Made by a program: the position numbers and the translations under genes. The notes beneath the pieces are model-generated. The model was given only the letters and a program-made list of their open reading frames with translations, was not told the DNA's origin and ran no database searches. Source: Aquimarina latercula DSM 2041 (GTDB lineage Bacteria > Bacteroidota > Bacteroidia > Flavobacteriales > Flavobacteriaceae). From it: 64,000 nucleotides of DNA. Shown here in pieces: positions 45,111-54,784 of this stretch (position 1 is its first letter; each line of letters opens with the position of its first letter). The stretch spans positions 248,001-312,000 of the forward strand of contig NZ_AUMK01000003.1 of NCBI RefSeq assembly GCF_000430645.1, read 5' to 3'.

Positions 45111-45189
45111 TACGTTATGGAACAAAGTATATCCAAAATCTTATGGTTTTGTTTGTAATAATTTTAACATAAACTAAGCTTTCGTATTA

Positions 45190-45197
45190 TATTTTTG
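45190..45197 (+). promoter_or_regulatory. -7 element for the DUF5916 gene
   Basis: TATTTTTG fits TAnnTTTG and lies 53 bp before the ATG at 45251. The -33 region shows no clear TTTG. Confidence 0.4.
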
Positions 45198-45250
45198 AGA
45201 ATTCAATATCAAAAACTACTGATTATTAAGAATAAACACGAAGCTTTAGC

Positions 45251-47479
45251 ATGAGATTTTGGATTACTGTACTTTTATTTAGTTTAGGACATCAAGTTCT
45301 TTCCCAAAAAAATACTGCCGAAAAAAGGTCTTTTATTGTTGGTACCACTTCAGAAAGCATAACAATTGATGGTCAGTTAGATGAAGCTATCTGGACAAAG
45401 TTAGAACCTGCTAAAAATTTCACACAGTATTTCCCAAATGATTCTTTACCAGCTGCTGCGCAAACAGAAATATACATGTGTACAGACAAGAAAAATTTGT
45501 ACATAGGAATTAAATGTTATGCTGCAGGAAATGATTGGGTAATAGAATCCTTGCGTAGGGACTATCGTGCAGGAGGAAATGATAATATCACTTTACTATT
45601 CGATACTTTTGATGATCAAACCAATGCATTCTATTTTGGAATTAATCCAGAAGGTGTTCTAAGAGAAGGAACTATAAGTAATGGAGGAAATGTTTTTCAG
45701 GATTTTTCTACTTCTTGGGACAATAAGTGGAGAGGTAATGCTAAAAAATACGATGGTTATTATACCGCAGAACTAGAAATTCCTTTTAGCACTTTTAGAT
45801 ATCCAACACCTTCTAAGAAATGGGGGTTTACTTCGTATCGATTTGATACACAGTCTAATGAGATAAGTACATACCCAGGAACACCGCGAAATCAAGTTGT
45901 TTTCACGTTAGCATATCCCGCAGAGATGATCTGGGAAGAAGATTTGACCACTAAGAGTAGTGCGGTTTCTTTGATTCCATTTGTTTCTACAGGGATCAAT
46001 AAGGACTATGAGGATAATCTACCAACGGATCAAATTTTTGAAGTAGGAGGTGATGCTAAAATTGCATTAACACCTGGTTTAAATTTAGATTTAACCGTAA
46101 ATCCCGATTTTTCTCAGGTCGAAGTCGATGAACAAATAACCAACCTAGATCGTTTTGAGATCTTTTTTCCAGAGCGAAGACAATTCTTTTTAGAAAATGC
46201 AGATCTTTTTGGACAGTTCGGTTTTTCTAATATTAACCCATTTTTTTCTAGACGTATTGGGGTGGGAGAAGATGTAGTAACTGAGGAATTGGTACAAAAT
46301 AGGATTTATGGAGGTTTACGAATAAGTGGAAAGTTAAATCCGAAGACCAGAGTTGGTATATTAAACATGCAAACAGCTTCTAGTAAATCGCAAGGAATTC
46401 CCGCAACTAATTTTGGTGTTGGAGTTATACAAAGAAAGATAGGTGTACGTTCTAATATTGGAATTATTGGTGTAAATAAACAAGCCGTAAATTTTGATGA
46501 AAATCTAGATACTTTAGATATAAATCGGTATAATAGAATGATAGGACTAGACTATAACTATTCTACTAAGAGTAATACTTGGTTTGGAAAAAGTTTTATT
46601 CACTCAACTTTCTCTCCTGATACCGATATGGCGATAGCACAAGGTACAACTGTGAATTATAATACTAGGAAATTTGGAGCATTATGGAAGCATGAATATG
46701 TTCATGAAGATTATAATGCAGAAGTTGGATTTACGCCCAGAACTAATTATGTAAGAATTAGTCCCACTGCAGAACTTAGGTATTATCCTCAAAATGATTT
46801 TCTTAACAATTATAGTTATGGCGCGGAGGCGGATGTTTTTTGGAGACCCGAATTTGGGAAAACGGATCATTTTTTCTCAGTTGGATTAGGAGGGGAGTTG
46901 TCCCAAAGATCAAATTTTGGTTTTAATCTAAATCATAGTTATGTATATCTTTTTGATCCTTTTGATCCTACAGGTACTGATTCAATAGAGTTGGCTGCAG
47001 ATCAAGATTTTTCTTGGATAAGTTTTACTGGAAACTATCGTAGTGATCGACGAAAAGTATTTAGTTGGAATCTAAGTCCATACGTCGGAGAATATTTTAA
47101 TGGTTGGAGATACGGTACTAGAGGAGGCTTTAACCTACGTTTTCAGCCCAAAGGTTTTTTCTCTCTAAATTACGCAGTTAATGTTTTTGATTTACCTCAC
47201 TTAGATGGCACAAGAGAGACTTATTTAATTAGCCCCAGGATAGATTATACGTTTTCTAAAAGTTTGTTTACGTCTGTTTTTGTACAGTATAATTCACAAA
47301 ATGATAATACCAACATTAATGCACGAATCCAATGGAGGTTTGCTCCAGTATCAGATTTAATACTCGTATATACAGATAATTATCTAACAGGAAATGTAGA
47401 TGATCCAATGAATCGATTTGCTTTTGATGTAAGAACTCGTTCCATAGTCTTAAAAATCACGTATTGGTTAAACTTGTGA
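45251..47479 (+). CDS. DUF5916 outer-membrane protein with N-terminal CBM9-like domain
   Basis: A signal peptide (about 1-18, HQVLSQ) precedes a CBM9/DOMON-like sugar-binding domain (about 30-210; SITIDGQLDEAIWTKLE, FDTFDDQTNAFYFGINPEGVLREGTI). A long C-terminal region (about 215-742) with many amphipathic strands looks like an outer-membrane barrel ending LKITYWLNL. DUF5916 proteins are frequent in marine Bacteroidota. They are thought to act with glycan or lipid uptake, but this is not settled. It is monocistronic. Confidence 0.85.
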   Translation: MRFWITVLLFSLGHQVLSQKNTAEKRSFIVGTTSESITIDGQLDEAIWTKLEPAKNFTQYFPNDSLPAAAQTEIYMCTDKKNLYIGIKCYAAGNDWVIESLRRDYRAGGNDNITLLFDTFDDQTNAFYFGINPEGVLREGTISNGGNVFQDFSTSWDNKWRGNAKKYDGYYTAELEIPFSTFRYPTPSKKWGFTSYRFDTQSNEISTYPGTPRNQVVFTLAYPAEMIWEEDLTTKSSAVSLIPFVSTGINKDYEDNLPTDQIFEVGGDAKIALTPGLNLDLTVNPDFSQVEVDEQITNLDRFEIFFPERRQFFLENADLFGQFGFSNINPFFSRRIGVGEDVVTEELVQNRIYGGLRISGKLNPKTRVGILNMQTASSKSQGIPATNFGVGVIQRKIGVRSNIGIIGVNKQAVNFDENLDTLDINRYNRMIGLDYNYSTKSNTWFGKSFIHSTFSPDTDMAIAQGTTVNYNTRKFGALWKHEYVHEDYNAEVGFTPRTNYVRISPTAELRYYPQNDFLNNYSYGAEADVFWRPEFGKTDHFFSVGLGGELSQRSNFGFNLNHSYVYLFDPFDPTGTDSIELAADQDFSWISFTGNYRSDRRKVFSWNLSPYVGEYFNGWRYGTRGGFNLRFQPKGFFSLNYAVNVFDLPHLDGTRETYLISPRIDYTFSKSLFTSVFVQYNSQNDNTNINARIQWRFAPVSDLILVYTDNYLTGNVDDPMNRFAFDVRTRSIVLKITYWLNL

Positions 47480-47506
47480 AATAGTTGATCAGATATCGTT
47501 TAGTTT

Positions 47507-48586
47507 TTAGTATTCTATAGGTATTCTCATAATAGTTTCTACACCATTGTTATTTTTTAGATTTCTGAATGTGAAGTCAAAATTCTTATTATAAAGAGTA
47601 AATAACCTGTCTTTTATATTTTTAATGCCCATTCCCGAAGATTCTACATCTTTTATGATCTCTCCATTATTGGTAATGTTAATTAATAATTTATTATTCT
47701 TTTTTGAGATACTTAGCTTGACATTAAGGTTTTCTACAGTATAAGAATATCCATGTTTAAAGGAATTTTCAATAATAGGTTGAATAATCATACTTGGAAT
47801 TAAAGTATCTTCTATATCTTCTTCTATTTGAATATCCATGGTTAAATGATCAGAAAATCGTATTCTCATAATATCGATATATTTATTTAATAATGATATC
47901 TCTTGATGTAAAGGAATTAAATTCTCATTTTTAATGATTAAAACTTCTCTTAATAAATCTCCTAAAAAAACAATCATATCCTGAGCTTTTTTTTGATCTT
48001 CTATGATTAAAGCAGAAATACTGTTAAGGGTGTTAAAAAGAAAATGAGGGTTTAGTTGAGATTTTAACGCTTCCATTTTAACATTAATAAGCTGTTCTGA
48101 TAATTGTGCTTTTTGTACCTCCATTTTACTGGTTCTATTAATGTAATAATAAGAATAGATGATGCTTACAAAACCTACATACCCCAGAAAATCACGACCC
48201 GAAGAATGCACTAACTCAGATATGATTTCGCTTTTAGATAAGGAAATAGTACTATCTTCGGTAATTATTAAATAAATGACTCCTGATAAAGTAACAAGTA
48301 ATCCATAAATCCATGATAATACGAAGTGGATGGGAATGATATATACCCATTTATAGTTTCGATTGATCATAATTTTTGTTACTATAAGAATAATGAAAAC
48401 TATAGGAGTAATGATAATTGTTGTAGGGATTATTTGTTGAATGATTATGCGAAACCATTCGGTGTTTTCAATAGCTCTATCTTCAAGATAATTTAAAAAA
48501 AATTCTTGCAGTATCGTCACTGTTTTGTATCCACTGACGTACCCCATAAGGATTAAGAATAGTTTTTTATCTATTAATTTTCTCAA
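47507..48586 (-). CDS. LytS/YehU-type sensor histidine kinase
   Basis: A 359-residue membrane kinase. Four likely membrane helices occur at about 8-33, 47-74, 80-109 and 133-149. The histidine-kinase region reads LKSQLNPHFLFNTLNS, with H181 the predicted phosphorylation site, followed by an ATPase domain with SMIIQPIIENSFKHGY and SSGMGIKNIKDRL. The start is a TTG immediately after the stop of the response regulator (TAA-TTG), so the pair is translationally coupled. No periplasmic sensor domain is evident, so the signal may be sensed in the membrane. Confidence 0.9.
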   Translation of the reverse strand: MRKLIDKKLFLILMGYVSGYKTVTILQEFFLNYLEDRAIENTEWFRIIIQQIIPTTIIITPIVFIILIVTKIMINRNYKWVYIIPIHFVLSWIYGLLVTLSGVIYLIITEDSTISLSKSEIISELVHSSGRDFLGYVGFVSIIYSYYYINRTSKMEVQKAQLSEQLINVKMEALKSQLNPHFLFNTLNSISALIIEDQKKAQDMIVFLGDLLREVLIIKNENLIPLHQEISLLNKYIDIMRIRFSDHLTMDIQIEEDIEDTLIPSMIIQPIIENSFKHGYSYTVENLNVKLSISKKNNKLLINITNNGEIIKDVESSGMGIKNIKDRLFTLYNKNFDFTFRNLKNNNGVETIMRIPIEY

Positions 48587-49348
48587 TTACACTCCCATTT
48601 TGGTTAAAAACGTTTTTTTGTAACTCTTACTAATCCTAAATTGATTACTGTCTTTCATTTTTACATGAATCGCTCCATAGCCTGAGTTTATAAGTTCCTT
48701 TATGAAATCAATATTAATAATTGTGGATCGATGGATTCTTATAAAATGATCTGGATTTAACATATCAAGTAGGTTTTGTAGAGATTCCCTAAGGAGGTAC
48801 TTTTTGTTTTCTGTATATATTTCTGCATAGTAGTTAGAAGCAGTTATATATGTAATTTCATTTAGAGGGATAAATATAGTTCTGTTTCTTAATGGGATAG
48901 GAAGTTTTTTGATGGGATTTTTATCCGCAACACGAACATGATTCATTAGGTTGTTTACCTTTTTTTGAAGCAGAGAAGTGTCTTTTTTATGAAAAGCCTC
49001 AATTGCTTTATTAACAGATATATAAAACCGACTTTCATTAAAGGGTTTTAATAAATAATCAAAAGCAAAAAAATTAAATGCTTTTAATGCATAAGCGTCA
49101 AAAGCCGTTACAAATATTATCATAGGAGCTTTTACTGAAATTTTCTCTAGAATATCAAAACCGGTCATGTCTTTTAGTTTTATATCTAAAAAAATAAGAT
49201 TGGGTTTTAATGTGTCGATCATTAAAATAGCTTCCTTTCCAGTTTTGCATATACCAATGACATTAATCATGGGCTCCGTTCTAAGTAAGTTATTAATTAA
49301 GTTCCTTGCTAAAGGTTCATCATCAATAATTAATGCTGAAATTTTCAT
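48587..49348 (-). CDS. LytTR-family response regulator
   Basis: A receiver domain (1-120) with acidic residues D9/D10, the phospho-acceptor D55 in LIFLDIKL and K106 in LLKPF is followed by a LytTR DNA-binding domain (about 150-250; LRNRTIFIPLNEITYITASNYYAEIYTENKKYLLRESLQNLL, FIRIHRSTIINIDFI). LytTR proteins bind pairs of direct repeats about 21 bp apart, and such repeats stand in the adjacent upstream region. It precedes its kinase with no spacer. Confidence 0.93.
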   Translation of the reverse strand: MKISALIIDDEPLARNLINNLLRTEPMINVIGICKTGKEAILMIDTLKPNLIFLDIKLKDMTGFDILEKISVKAPMIIFVTAFDAYALKAFNFFAFDYLLKPFNESRFYISVNKAIEAFHKKDTSLLQKKVNNLMNHVRVADKNPIKKLPIPLRNRTIFIPLNEITYITASNYYAEIYTENKKYLLRESLQNLLDMLNPDHFIRIHRSTIINIDFIKELINSGYGAIHVKMKDSNQFRISKSYKKTFLTKMGV

Positions 49349-49432
49349 GTCCCCTATATATCTACATTTTTATTATGCGTTTATGGAACAATTTAGACAA
49401 AAAATGTATGTCAATCATTTATTAATTGCATT

Positions 49433-49505
49433 CACATCAAAATATGATGTATTCACTTCAAAAAAAAGGTGATCTACTTCAAAGTGGTGTAGAGATATTA
49501 CAAAA
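49433..49505. promoter_or_regulatory. Four phased direct repeats, probable LytTR binding sites
   Basis: CACATCAAAA (49433), CACTTCAAAA (49454), TACTTCAAAG (49475) and a weaker TATTACAAAA (49496) are spaced exactly 21 bp apart, two helical turns, the spacing known for LytTR regulators such as AgrA and ComE. They lie in the divergent gap between the LytTR regulator gene and the T9SS NHL gene, ending 70 bp before the latter's ATG. Confidence 0.7.
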
Positions 49506-49575
49506 ACAAATAATTTTAAATTGAAATAACGAAAACACATCATCTATTTATTATTTAATTTAAAAGAACAAAAAA

Positions 49576-50706
49576 ATGAGAAAACTTTATGTTTTAATAC
49601 TAGTTATAGTATCATCGGTAGCTTATTGTCAAGAGGTAACTACAGTTTTAGATTCTCCTGATGCGATTGTAGATGATGCTTTGGCTATAGATTTCAGAGG
49701 TAATTTATATGGATCTAATTTTTTTGGAGATTCAGTCTATAAAATTGCACGATCAGGAGAGGTAAGTGTATTTGTATCCGGATTGGCTAATCCTAATGGA
49801 TTAGCTTTTGATCGTCAGGGTAATCTTTTTATAGCAGAATTTAGTGCCTCCGTTATCCACAAATATGATAAGGAGGGGAATTTGTTAAAAAGTTTTCCTG
49901 TAGATGGAATACCTTCTGGAGTGATTCAGTCAAGGCATAGAAATTCGATTATTTTTACTGATGTACGTAATAATGGAATCAAAGAATTATTATCGGATGG
50001 AACAGTTAGGGTGTTGTATACTGGAGAACCGCTTAATGCCCCAGTGGGTTTAGCTTTTGATAGAAGAGGCATGCTATACATTGGAAACTTTAATGATCGA
50101 AAAATATATAAATTAAATACCAGAAGTGAAGAATTAGAATATATTGCTACAGTTCCTGATTCCGGTACAGATTTTCCTTTCTTAGGATTTATCACTTATG
50201 CAAATGGTTCACTTTTTGGTACCAATTATGGAGAACATAAAATTTATGAAATCAATCCTGAAAGAATTGATGACGTTTCCATTTTCGCAGGAAGTGTTAA
50301 CGGGGCTATGGATGGAGATATTACCGAAGCTACCTTTTCTTATCCTGCAGGAATTACAGCTAATAGAACAGGAACTGCATTATATGTTTCTGAACTTAGT
50401 GGATTAGGGAATATAAGAAAGATATCAAGCAGACCCTATTTTCCTCGAGGTAATTTTAGTGTAGAAATATTACAAAATCCTGTAAAAGATATACTTGACC
50501 TTAAATTTAATTCAAAAAACGAAGGAATTATAAATATTCGAATTTATAGTCTGTTAAAAGGTGATTTGATTTTGGAAAGCCAGCAATTTATGGAAAAAGA
50601 AGTGTTTAAAACTCAGATTAATATAGAAGATTTTAGAAGAGGGGGATATATTTTAAGGGCAGAAAAGAACGGGAATATTAGAAGTAAAATTTTCATAAAA
50701 AATTAA
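49576..50706 (+). CDS. T9SS-secreted NHL/SMP-30-like beta-propeller protein
   Basis: A signal peptide (SSVAYCQ end) is followed by about six NHL/SMP-30-type repeats (for example ALAIDFRGNLYGSNFFGDSVYKI, GLAFDRQGNLFIAEFSASVIHKY, GLAFDRRGMLYIGNFNDRKIYKL), forming a beta-propeller to about residue 290. The last 80 residues are a T9SS type A sorting domain (VEILQNPVKDILDLKFN to the terminal IFIKN). It would be secreted or surface bound, perhaps binding sugars or proteins. Its promoter region carries the phased repeats, so the adjacent LytTR two-component system probably controls it. Confidence 0.88.
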   Translation: MRKLYVLILVIVSSVAYCQEVTTVLDSPDAIVDDALAIDFRGNLYGSNFFGDSVYKIARSGEVSVFVSGLANPNGLAFDRQGNLFIAEFSASVIHKYDKEGNLLKSFPVDGIPSGVIQSRHRNSIIFTDVRNNGIKELLSDGTVRVLYTGEPLNAPVGLAFDRRGMLYIGNFNDRKIYKLNTRSEELEYIATVPDSGTDFPFLGFITYANGSLFGTNYGEHKIYEINPERIDDVSIFAGSVNGAMDGDITEATFSYPAGITANRTGTALYVSELSGLGNIRKISSRPYFPRGNFSVEILQNPVKDILDLKFNSKNEGIINIRIYSLLKGDLILESQQFMEKEVFKTQINIEDFRRGGYILRAEKNGNIRSKIFIKN

Positions 50707-50733
50707 AAATAAGACGAGTAGTTTATAAAATTG

Positions 50734-50772
50734 AAATAGGAATATGTCATAAAATAAAACATATTCCTATTT
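50734..50772. terminator. Bidirectional intrinsic terminator
   Basis: A 14-bp perfect stem (50734-50747 with 50759-50772; core AGGAATATGT) around 11 bases, with T-rich flanks on the plus side. It divides the NHL gene from the convergent SDR gene. Confidence 0.75.
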
Positions 50773-50786
50773 TTAATTTCAATATT

Positions 50787-51536
50787 CTAAATCTGACTTA
50801 ACCCTCCATCAACTTCTAATTCTACACCGTTAATGTAAGAAGCATCGTCAGAAGCTAAAAATAGTGCAGACTTGGCAATTTCATCAGAGCTTCCGAAACG
50901 TCCTAAAGGAACTTGTTCAGCGAATCCTTTTCCCATTTCTTCTACAACATCTTCTGGTAATCCCATCTTGCCATAAAGAGGTGTTTCAATAGGTCCAGGA
51001 GCTATTGCATTTACTCTAATACCTCTTGATTTCACTTCGGATGTTAAAACTCTCTGATATGCACGTAATGCACCTTTTGATGCTGAATATATGCCTAATC
51101 CATCAAACCCTTTTTGATGAACAACAGAATTTGTAAATAGAATTGTCCCTCCATCATTGATATGAGGTAAAGCTTCTTTAGTAGCGATGATCGGACCTTT
51201 TACGTTTATATCAAAAATGTTGTTATAATGTTCTTCTGTAACATCAGTGGTTGGAGTAGGAGTTGCAATTCCAGCATTTAAAAATAATATATCAATTTTT
51301 CCATATTTGTTGGTTGCTTCTTCTATAAGCCTTTTATTATCTGCAGCGATACTAACATCCGCTTTGACCGTTATAAAGTCTCCTTTTAGTTCTTTCGCTA
51401 CTTCGTCAAGAGCTTCTTGTCTTCTTCCAGAGACTACTACCTTGGCACCTTCTTGAAGATATAATTTAGCAGTAGCTAAACCAATTCCGCTATTAGCTCC
51501 TGTAATTACTGCTACTTTGTTGTTTAATTTACTCAT
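50787..51536 (-). CDS. Classical SDR-family oxidoreductase
   Basis: A 249-residue SDR with NAD(P)-binding TGANSGIGLA (13-22), the NAGIA motif, the catalytic serine in ILFTNSVVHQ and YSASKGALRAY, and the C-terminal GVELEVDGGLSQI typical of FabG-like enzymes. The substrate is unknown. It is 52 bp downstream of a TetR regulator gene, with a matching operator in front of each gene, so it is the probable target of that repressor. Confidence 0.92.
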   Translation of the reverse strand: MSKLNNKVAVITGANSGIGLATAKLYLQEGAKVVVSGRRQEALDEVAKELKGDFITVKADVSIAADNKRLIEEATNKYGKIDILFLNAGIATPTPTTDVTEEHYNNIFDINVKGPIIATKEALPHINDGGTILFTNSVVHQKGFDGLGIYSASKGALRAYQRVLTSEVKSRGIRVNAIAPGPIETPLYGKMGLPEDVVEEMGKGFAEQVPLGRFGSSDEIAKSALFLASDDASYINGVELEVDGGLSQI

Positions 51537-51553
51537 GTTGTATGTGTTTTATT

Positions 51554-51569
51554 TGAAACAATCGTTTCA
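51554..51569. promoter_or_regulatory. TetR operator before the SDR gene
   Basis: TGAAACAATCGTTTCA is an imperfect palindrome 18 bp upstream of the SDR start. It is the same type as TGAAATGATCGTTTCA before tetR (14 of 16 bases identical). Confidence 0.65.
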
Positions 51570-51588
51570 AATTAAGTTAAAAAAAATA

Positions 51589-52170
51589 TTAATATAGTAT
51601 TGTAAGTACCATTTTGATTAAATTTCTAAGCTCATTTTCATTCGAATTTAGGATTCCAGTCATTCTTAAGCCTTGGATGGATGAATATAAATATAAAGCA
51701 TATTGTCCAGCAGTTTGTTTTTCGTTAAAAACTTTTTCCATTTGACCATTATGTACAACATCTTCTAAAAGTGCAATCATTTGTTCCTGATTTTGCTCCA
51801 TAAAAGATTGTATTAAGGGTTCTTGATTGGACATTTCGGATTTACAATTCACGATTAAACAACCTTTGTGATCTTCGTCTTCCAATATATCTTTTAAATA
51901 CCATTCGAAAATTGAGAGTATTGTATCAGAAGCGTTATGTGTATTTACTATTTCTTTACTCATATTCTTGTTACCTGCATTTTGGTAAAAAGAAAGTACT
52001 TGCATAAACATTCCTAATTTACTTCCAAAAGAATTATAGATACTTGATCGATTAAGATTGGTAGCATCCACCAAATCTTGCATAGAAGTTCCATTGTATC
52101 CCTTTTTATGGAATATTTCAGTTGCTTTTTGCAATACATTGGTTCTATCGAAAGTTTCTACTTTTGGCAT
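51589..52170 (-). CDS. TetR/AcrR-family repressor
   Basis: A 193-residue TetR protein. The helix-turn-helix reads GTSMQDLVDATNLNRSSIYNSFGSKLGMF (28-56); the C-terminal ligand domain (60-193) is all-helical and of unknown specificity. It is the first gene of a two-gene cassette with an SDR downstream, and both are preceded by the same palindrome, which fits autoregulation. Confidence 0.9.
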   Translation of the reverse strand: MPKVETFDRTNVLQKATEIFHKKGYNGTSMQDLVDATNLNRSSIYNSFGSKLGMFMQVLSFYQNAGNKNMSKEIVNTHNASDTILSIFEWYLKDILEDEDHKGCLIVNCKSEMSNQEPLIQSFMEQNQEQMIALLEDVVHNGQMEKVFNEKQTAGQYALYLYSSIQGLRMTGILNSNENELRNLIKMVLTILY

Positions 52171-52177
52171 ACTTTAA

Positions 52178-52193
52178 TGAAATGATCGTTTCA
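52178..52193. promoter_or_regulatory. TetR operator before the regulator gene
   Basis: TGAAATGATCGTTTCA is a 16-base near-perfect palindrome (TGAAAyGATCrTTTCA) 7 bp upstream of the tetR ATG, where bound repressor would block initiation. Confidence 0.7.
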
Positions 52194-52250
52194 AAATTAA
52201 TTATAACTTCATTATAATACTGTTATAAAAATACTAAATTTTAAAATTAT

Positions 52251-52778
52251 TTATAAAACGAGTTTCATCATTATGTCCGTTTGCTTGTCGGTACCTAGCA
52301 TAAAACTATGTTTGTCAAAGGTTTTGAACCCATTTCGCTCATAAAACCTTATAGCATCTGTGTTTTCGTCCCAAACTCCCAACCATATAAAATCTTTCTT
52401 CTGATGTTTTGCAATTAGGATAATAGTATCAAGCAATTGTTGTCCAATACCTTTACCTTGATACTCCTTTATAACATAAATACGTTCTATTTCTATTGAT
52501 TCCCGTTTTATAAGTTCTGTTTGAGCTTTTCCTGTGTTCAATTTAAAATAACCAATAATTTCATCTTTGTATAATGTAAAGAAGAATTGAGATTCTGGAT
52601 TAAGAACCTCACTTGTGATTTTTTCTAAAGTAAAACTTTGATTTAAGTAATAATCTATGTTTTCGGGAGTATTATGCGGAGGGCCAAAGGCATCATAAAA
52701 GGTTTGGCGACCAATTTCTAGAAGTTTACGACTATCCTTAGGGAGAACATTAATTATTTTTAGTTCTATAGGTGTCAT
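52251..52778 (-). CDS. GNAT-family N-acetyltransferase
   Basis: A 175-residue acetyltransferase. The acetyl-CoA motif YQGKGIGQQLLDTIILIA (about 112-129), the strand IEIERIYVIKE and the late AIRFYERNGFKTFDKHSFMLG are typical of GNAT enzymes. The substrate is unknown; the sequence resembles small-molecule or protein N-acetyltransferases. It is followed on the same strand by nothing closely linked; its upstream neighbour is the NlpC/P60 gene 11 bp away, so an operon is likely. Confidence 0.9.
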   Translation of the reverse strand: MTPIELKIINVLPKDSRKLLEIGRQTFYDAFGPPHNTPENIDYYLNQSFTLEKITSEVLNPESQFFFTLYKDEIIGYFKLNTGKAQTELIKRESIEIERIYVIKEYQGKGIGQQLLDTIILIAKHQKKDFIWLGVWDENTDAIRFYERNGFKTFDKHSFMLGTDKQTDIMMKLVL

Positions 52779-52789
52779 TATTATAGATT

Positions 52790-53539
52790 TTAAACTATTC
52801 TTTTAATAACTCTTAATTTATGAGTGTATAATCTTTTTTCTCCATTAAAAATCCCAGTGTGATCTATACGATCCACGCGCACTTTACCGTGTGCGTGGAT
52901 AATATAGTTATCTTTCATAATAATACCTACATGAGTAATTGCTCCTTCTTCATTATCAAAAAAGGCCAAATCACCAGGCTCACTTTCTTCTATAAAGCTT
53001 AAAGGATCTCCTTGTGTTGCTTGCAAAGAAGCATCACGTAATAATTTGTATCCATTTAATTTATAGACCATTTGTGTAAAACCACTACAGTCAATACCAA
53101 AATTGGTCTTACCACCCCATAGATAAGGAGCGTTTAGAAATAGGTAAGCAGTTTCTATCAGTTTTTCTTTAGATTGTATTTCTGTAATCCTATTACCATC
53201 ATATTGATGTTTAAAAAAATCTAGTGCTCCTAAAGAGGATCCCAAAGCAATTGGCATTAATTGATTGTCTTCACAACTAACAAAGTCAATTAAGTCTGCA
53301 CTGACATCTAACGATTTGGTGTTAAACTGTTTGTATTGATTCTCAGTGACTTCTATATATTGTTTATTATCGACCCACCCTTCATATGTATCAAATGCTA
53401 AACGGATTCGACTCCATTTTTTTCGTTTTTCTAAAACTTTAAAGTGTTCACCATACAGAACTTGTGATACCATTTCACTTGGATCATTAGGTTCAAAACG
53501 TAATGGCACAATACTAAGATTGCAAATACCGTAGAGCAT
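52790..53539 (-). CDS. NlpC/P60 (C40) peptidase with N-terminal SH3 domain
   Basis: An SH3-like domain (1-65; LYGEHFKVLEKRKKWSRIRLAFDTYEGWV) is followed by a C40 cysteine peptidase with C151 (FGIDCSGF), H203 (ITHVGI) and a third polar residue H215 (IIHAHG). All catalytic residues are present. Such enzymes cleave D-Glu-diaminopimelate bonds in muropeptides, similar to dipeptidyl-peptidase VI. No signal peptide is seen, so a cytoplasmic role in muropeptide recycling is likely. It precedes the GNAT gene by 11 bp. Confidence 0.9.
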   Translation of the reverse strand: MLYGICNLSIVPLRFEPNDPSEMVSQVLYGEHFKVLEKRKKWSRIRLAFDTYEGWVDNKQYIEVTENQYKQFNTKSLDVSADLIDFVSCEDNQLMPIALGSSLGALDFFKHQYDGNRITEIQSKEKLIETAYLFLNAPYLWGGKTNFGIDCSGFTQMVYKLNGYKLLRDASLQATQGDPLSFIEESEPGDLAFFDNEEGAITHVGIIMKDNYIIHAHGKVRVDRIDHTGIFNGEKRLYTHKLRVIKRIV

Positions 53540-53605
53540 GAATATTTATAGCTACTATATATTAAACATTTAATAAATTCGGATTGCTAATCCTTTTAAT
53601 TTGTG

Positions 53606-54784
53606 TTATACACGTTCGATTACCATTGCAGAAGCTCCACCGCCTCCGTTGCAGATAGCTGCAGCTCCAGTTTTTGCATTATTTTGCTCTAGCACATTCA
53701 TCAAAGTAATCAAGATACGAACACCTGAGCATCCTAGGGGATGTCCTAAGGACACAGCACCACCGTTGACATTTGTATTAGAATCATTTAATCCAAGAAT
53801 TTTCATATTTGCTAGCCCAACTACAGAAAATGCTTCATTGAACTCAAAAAAGTCTACATCATCTAAAGAAATACCTGCTTTATCAATTGCTTTTGGTAAA
53901 GCTTTTGCTGGTGCTGTGGTAAACCATTTTGGTTCCTGCGCAGCATCTGCATAACTTTTAATTTTCACCAATGGTTTTAATCCTAGTTCAGCTGCTTTTT
54001 CTGCGCTCATTACTACGACAGCACCAGCACCATCATTTATAGTAGAAGCATTCGCTGCTGTCACTGTTCCTTCTTTTGTAAAAGCAGGACGCAATGCAGG
54101 AATTTTTTCCATTTTTACATTCTTGTATTCTTCATCTTCAGTAATCATAATAGGCTCACCTCGACGCTGAGGAACAGGTACTGGAACTATTTCATTCTCA
54201 AATTTACCTTCTGACCAAGCTTTAGCAGAACGTTCATAAGATTGAATGGCAAAGGCATCTTGATCTTCTCTACTAAAGTTATGTTCAGTAGCACATAAAT
54301 CTGCACAAACCCCCATAGCATTTTGATCATATACATCAACTAAACCATCTCTTTGCATTCCATCTTCTAATGTTTGTGAACCAAATTTATGACCAGATCT
54401 AAGTCTTACATAGTGCGGAATTAAACTCATATTTTCCATTCCACCAGCAACTACAATATCTGCATCTCCCAATGCAATAGTTTGTGCGGCGTGCATTACA
54501 GCTTTCATTCCACTAGCACATACTTTATTAACAGTTGTACAAGGAACAGTATCATTAAGTCCAGCACCTAAAGCAGCTTGTCTTGCCGGAGCTTGTCCAT
54601 TTCCTGCTTGTACTACATTTCCCATAAATACTTCTTGAACCAATGAAGGATCTAAGTTAATTTTATCTAATGCACCTTTAATTGCGATTGATCCCAATTG
54701 AGTAGCAGGAACAGTAGATAAACTACCTAAAAAACTACCTATTGGTGTACGTGCTGCTGATACTATTACAACGTCTTTGCTCAT
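53606..54784 (-). CDS. Acetyl-CoA C-acetyltransferase (thiolase)
   Basis: A 392-residue thiolase joining or cleaving acetyl-CoA units. The acylated nucleophile is C89 in [23 protein letters not shown] (about 349-359) supplies the catalytic histidine and the [10 protein letters not shown] segment (about 379) the second cysteine. It resembles biosynthetic acetoacetyl-CoA thiolases (AtoB/PhaA type), used in fatty-acid or ketone metabolism. It is monocistronic. Confidence 0.94.
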   Translation of the reverse strand: MSKDVVIVSAARTPIGSFLGSLSTVPATQLGSIAIKGALDKINLDPSLVQEVFMGNVVQAGNGQAPARQAALGAGLNDTVPCTTVNKVCASGMKAVMHAAQTIALGDADIVVAGGMENMSLIPHYVRLRSGHKFGSQTLEDGMQRDGLVDVYDQNAMGVCADLCATEHNFSREDQDAFAIQSYERSAKAWSEGKFENEIVPVPVPQRRGEPIMITEDEEYKNVKMEKIPALRPAFTKEGTVTAANASTINDGAGAVVVMSAEKAAELGLKPLVKIKSYADAAQEPKWFTTAPAKALPKAIDKAGISLDDVDFFEFNEAFSVVGLANMKILGLNDSNTNVNGGAVSLGHPLGCSGVRILITLMNVLEQNNAKTGAAAICNGGGGASAMVIERV

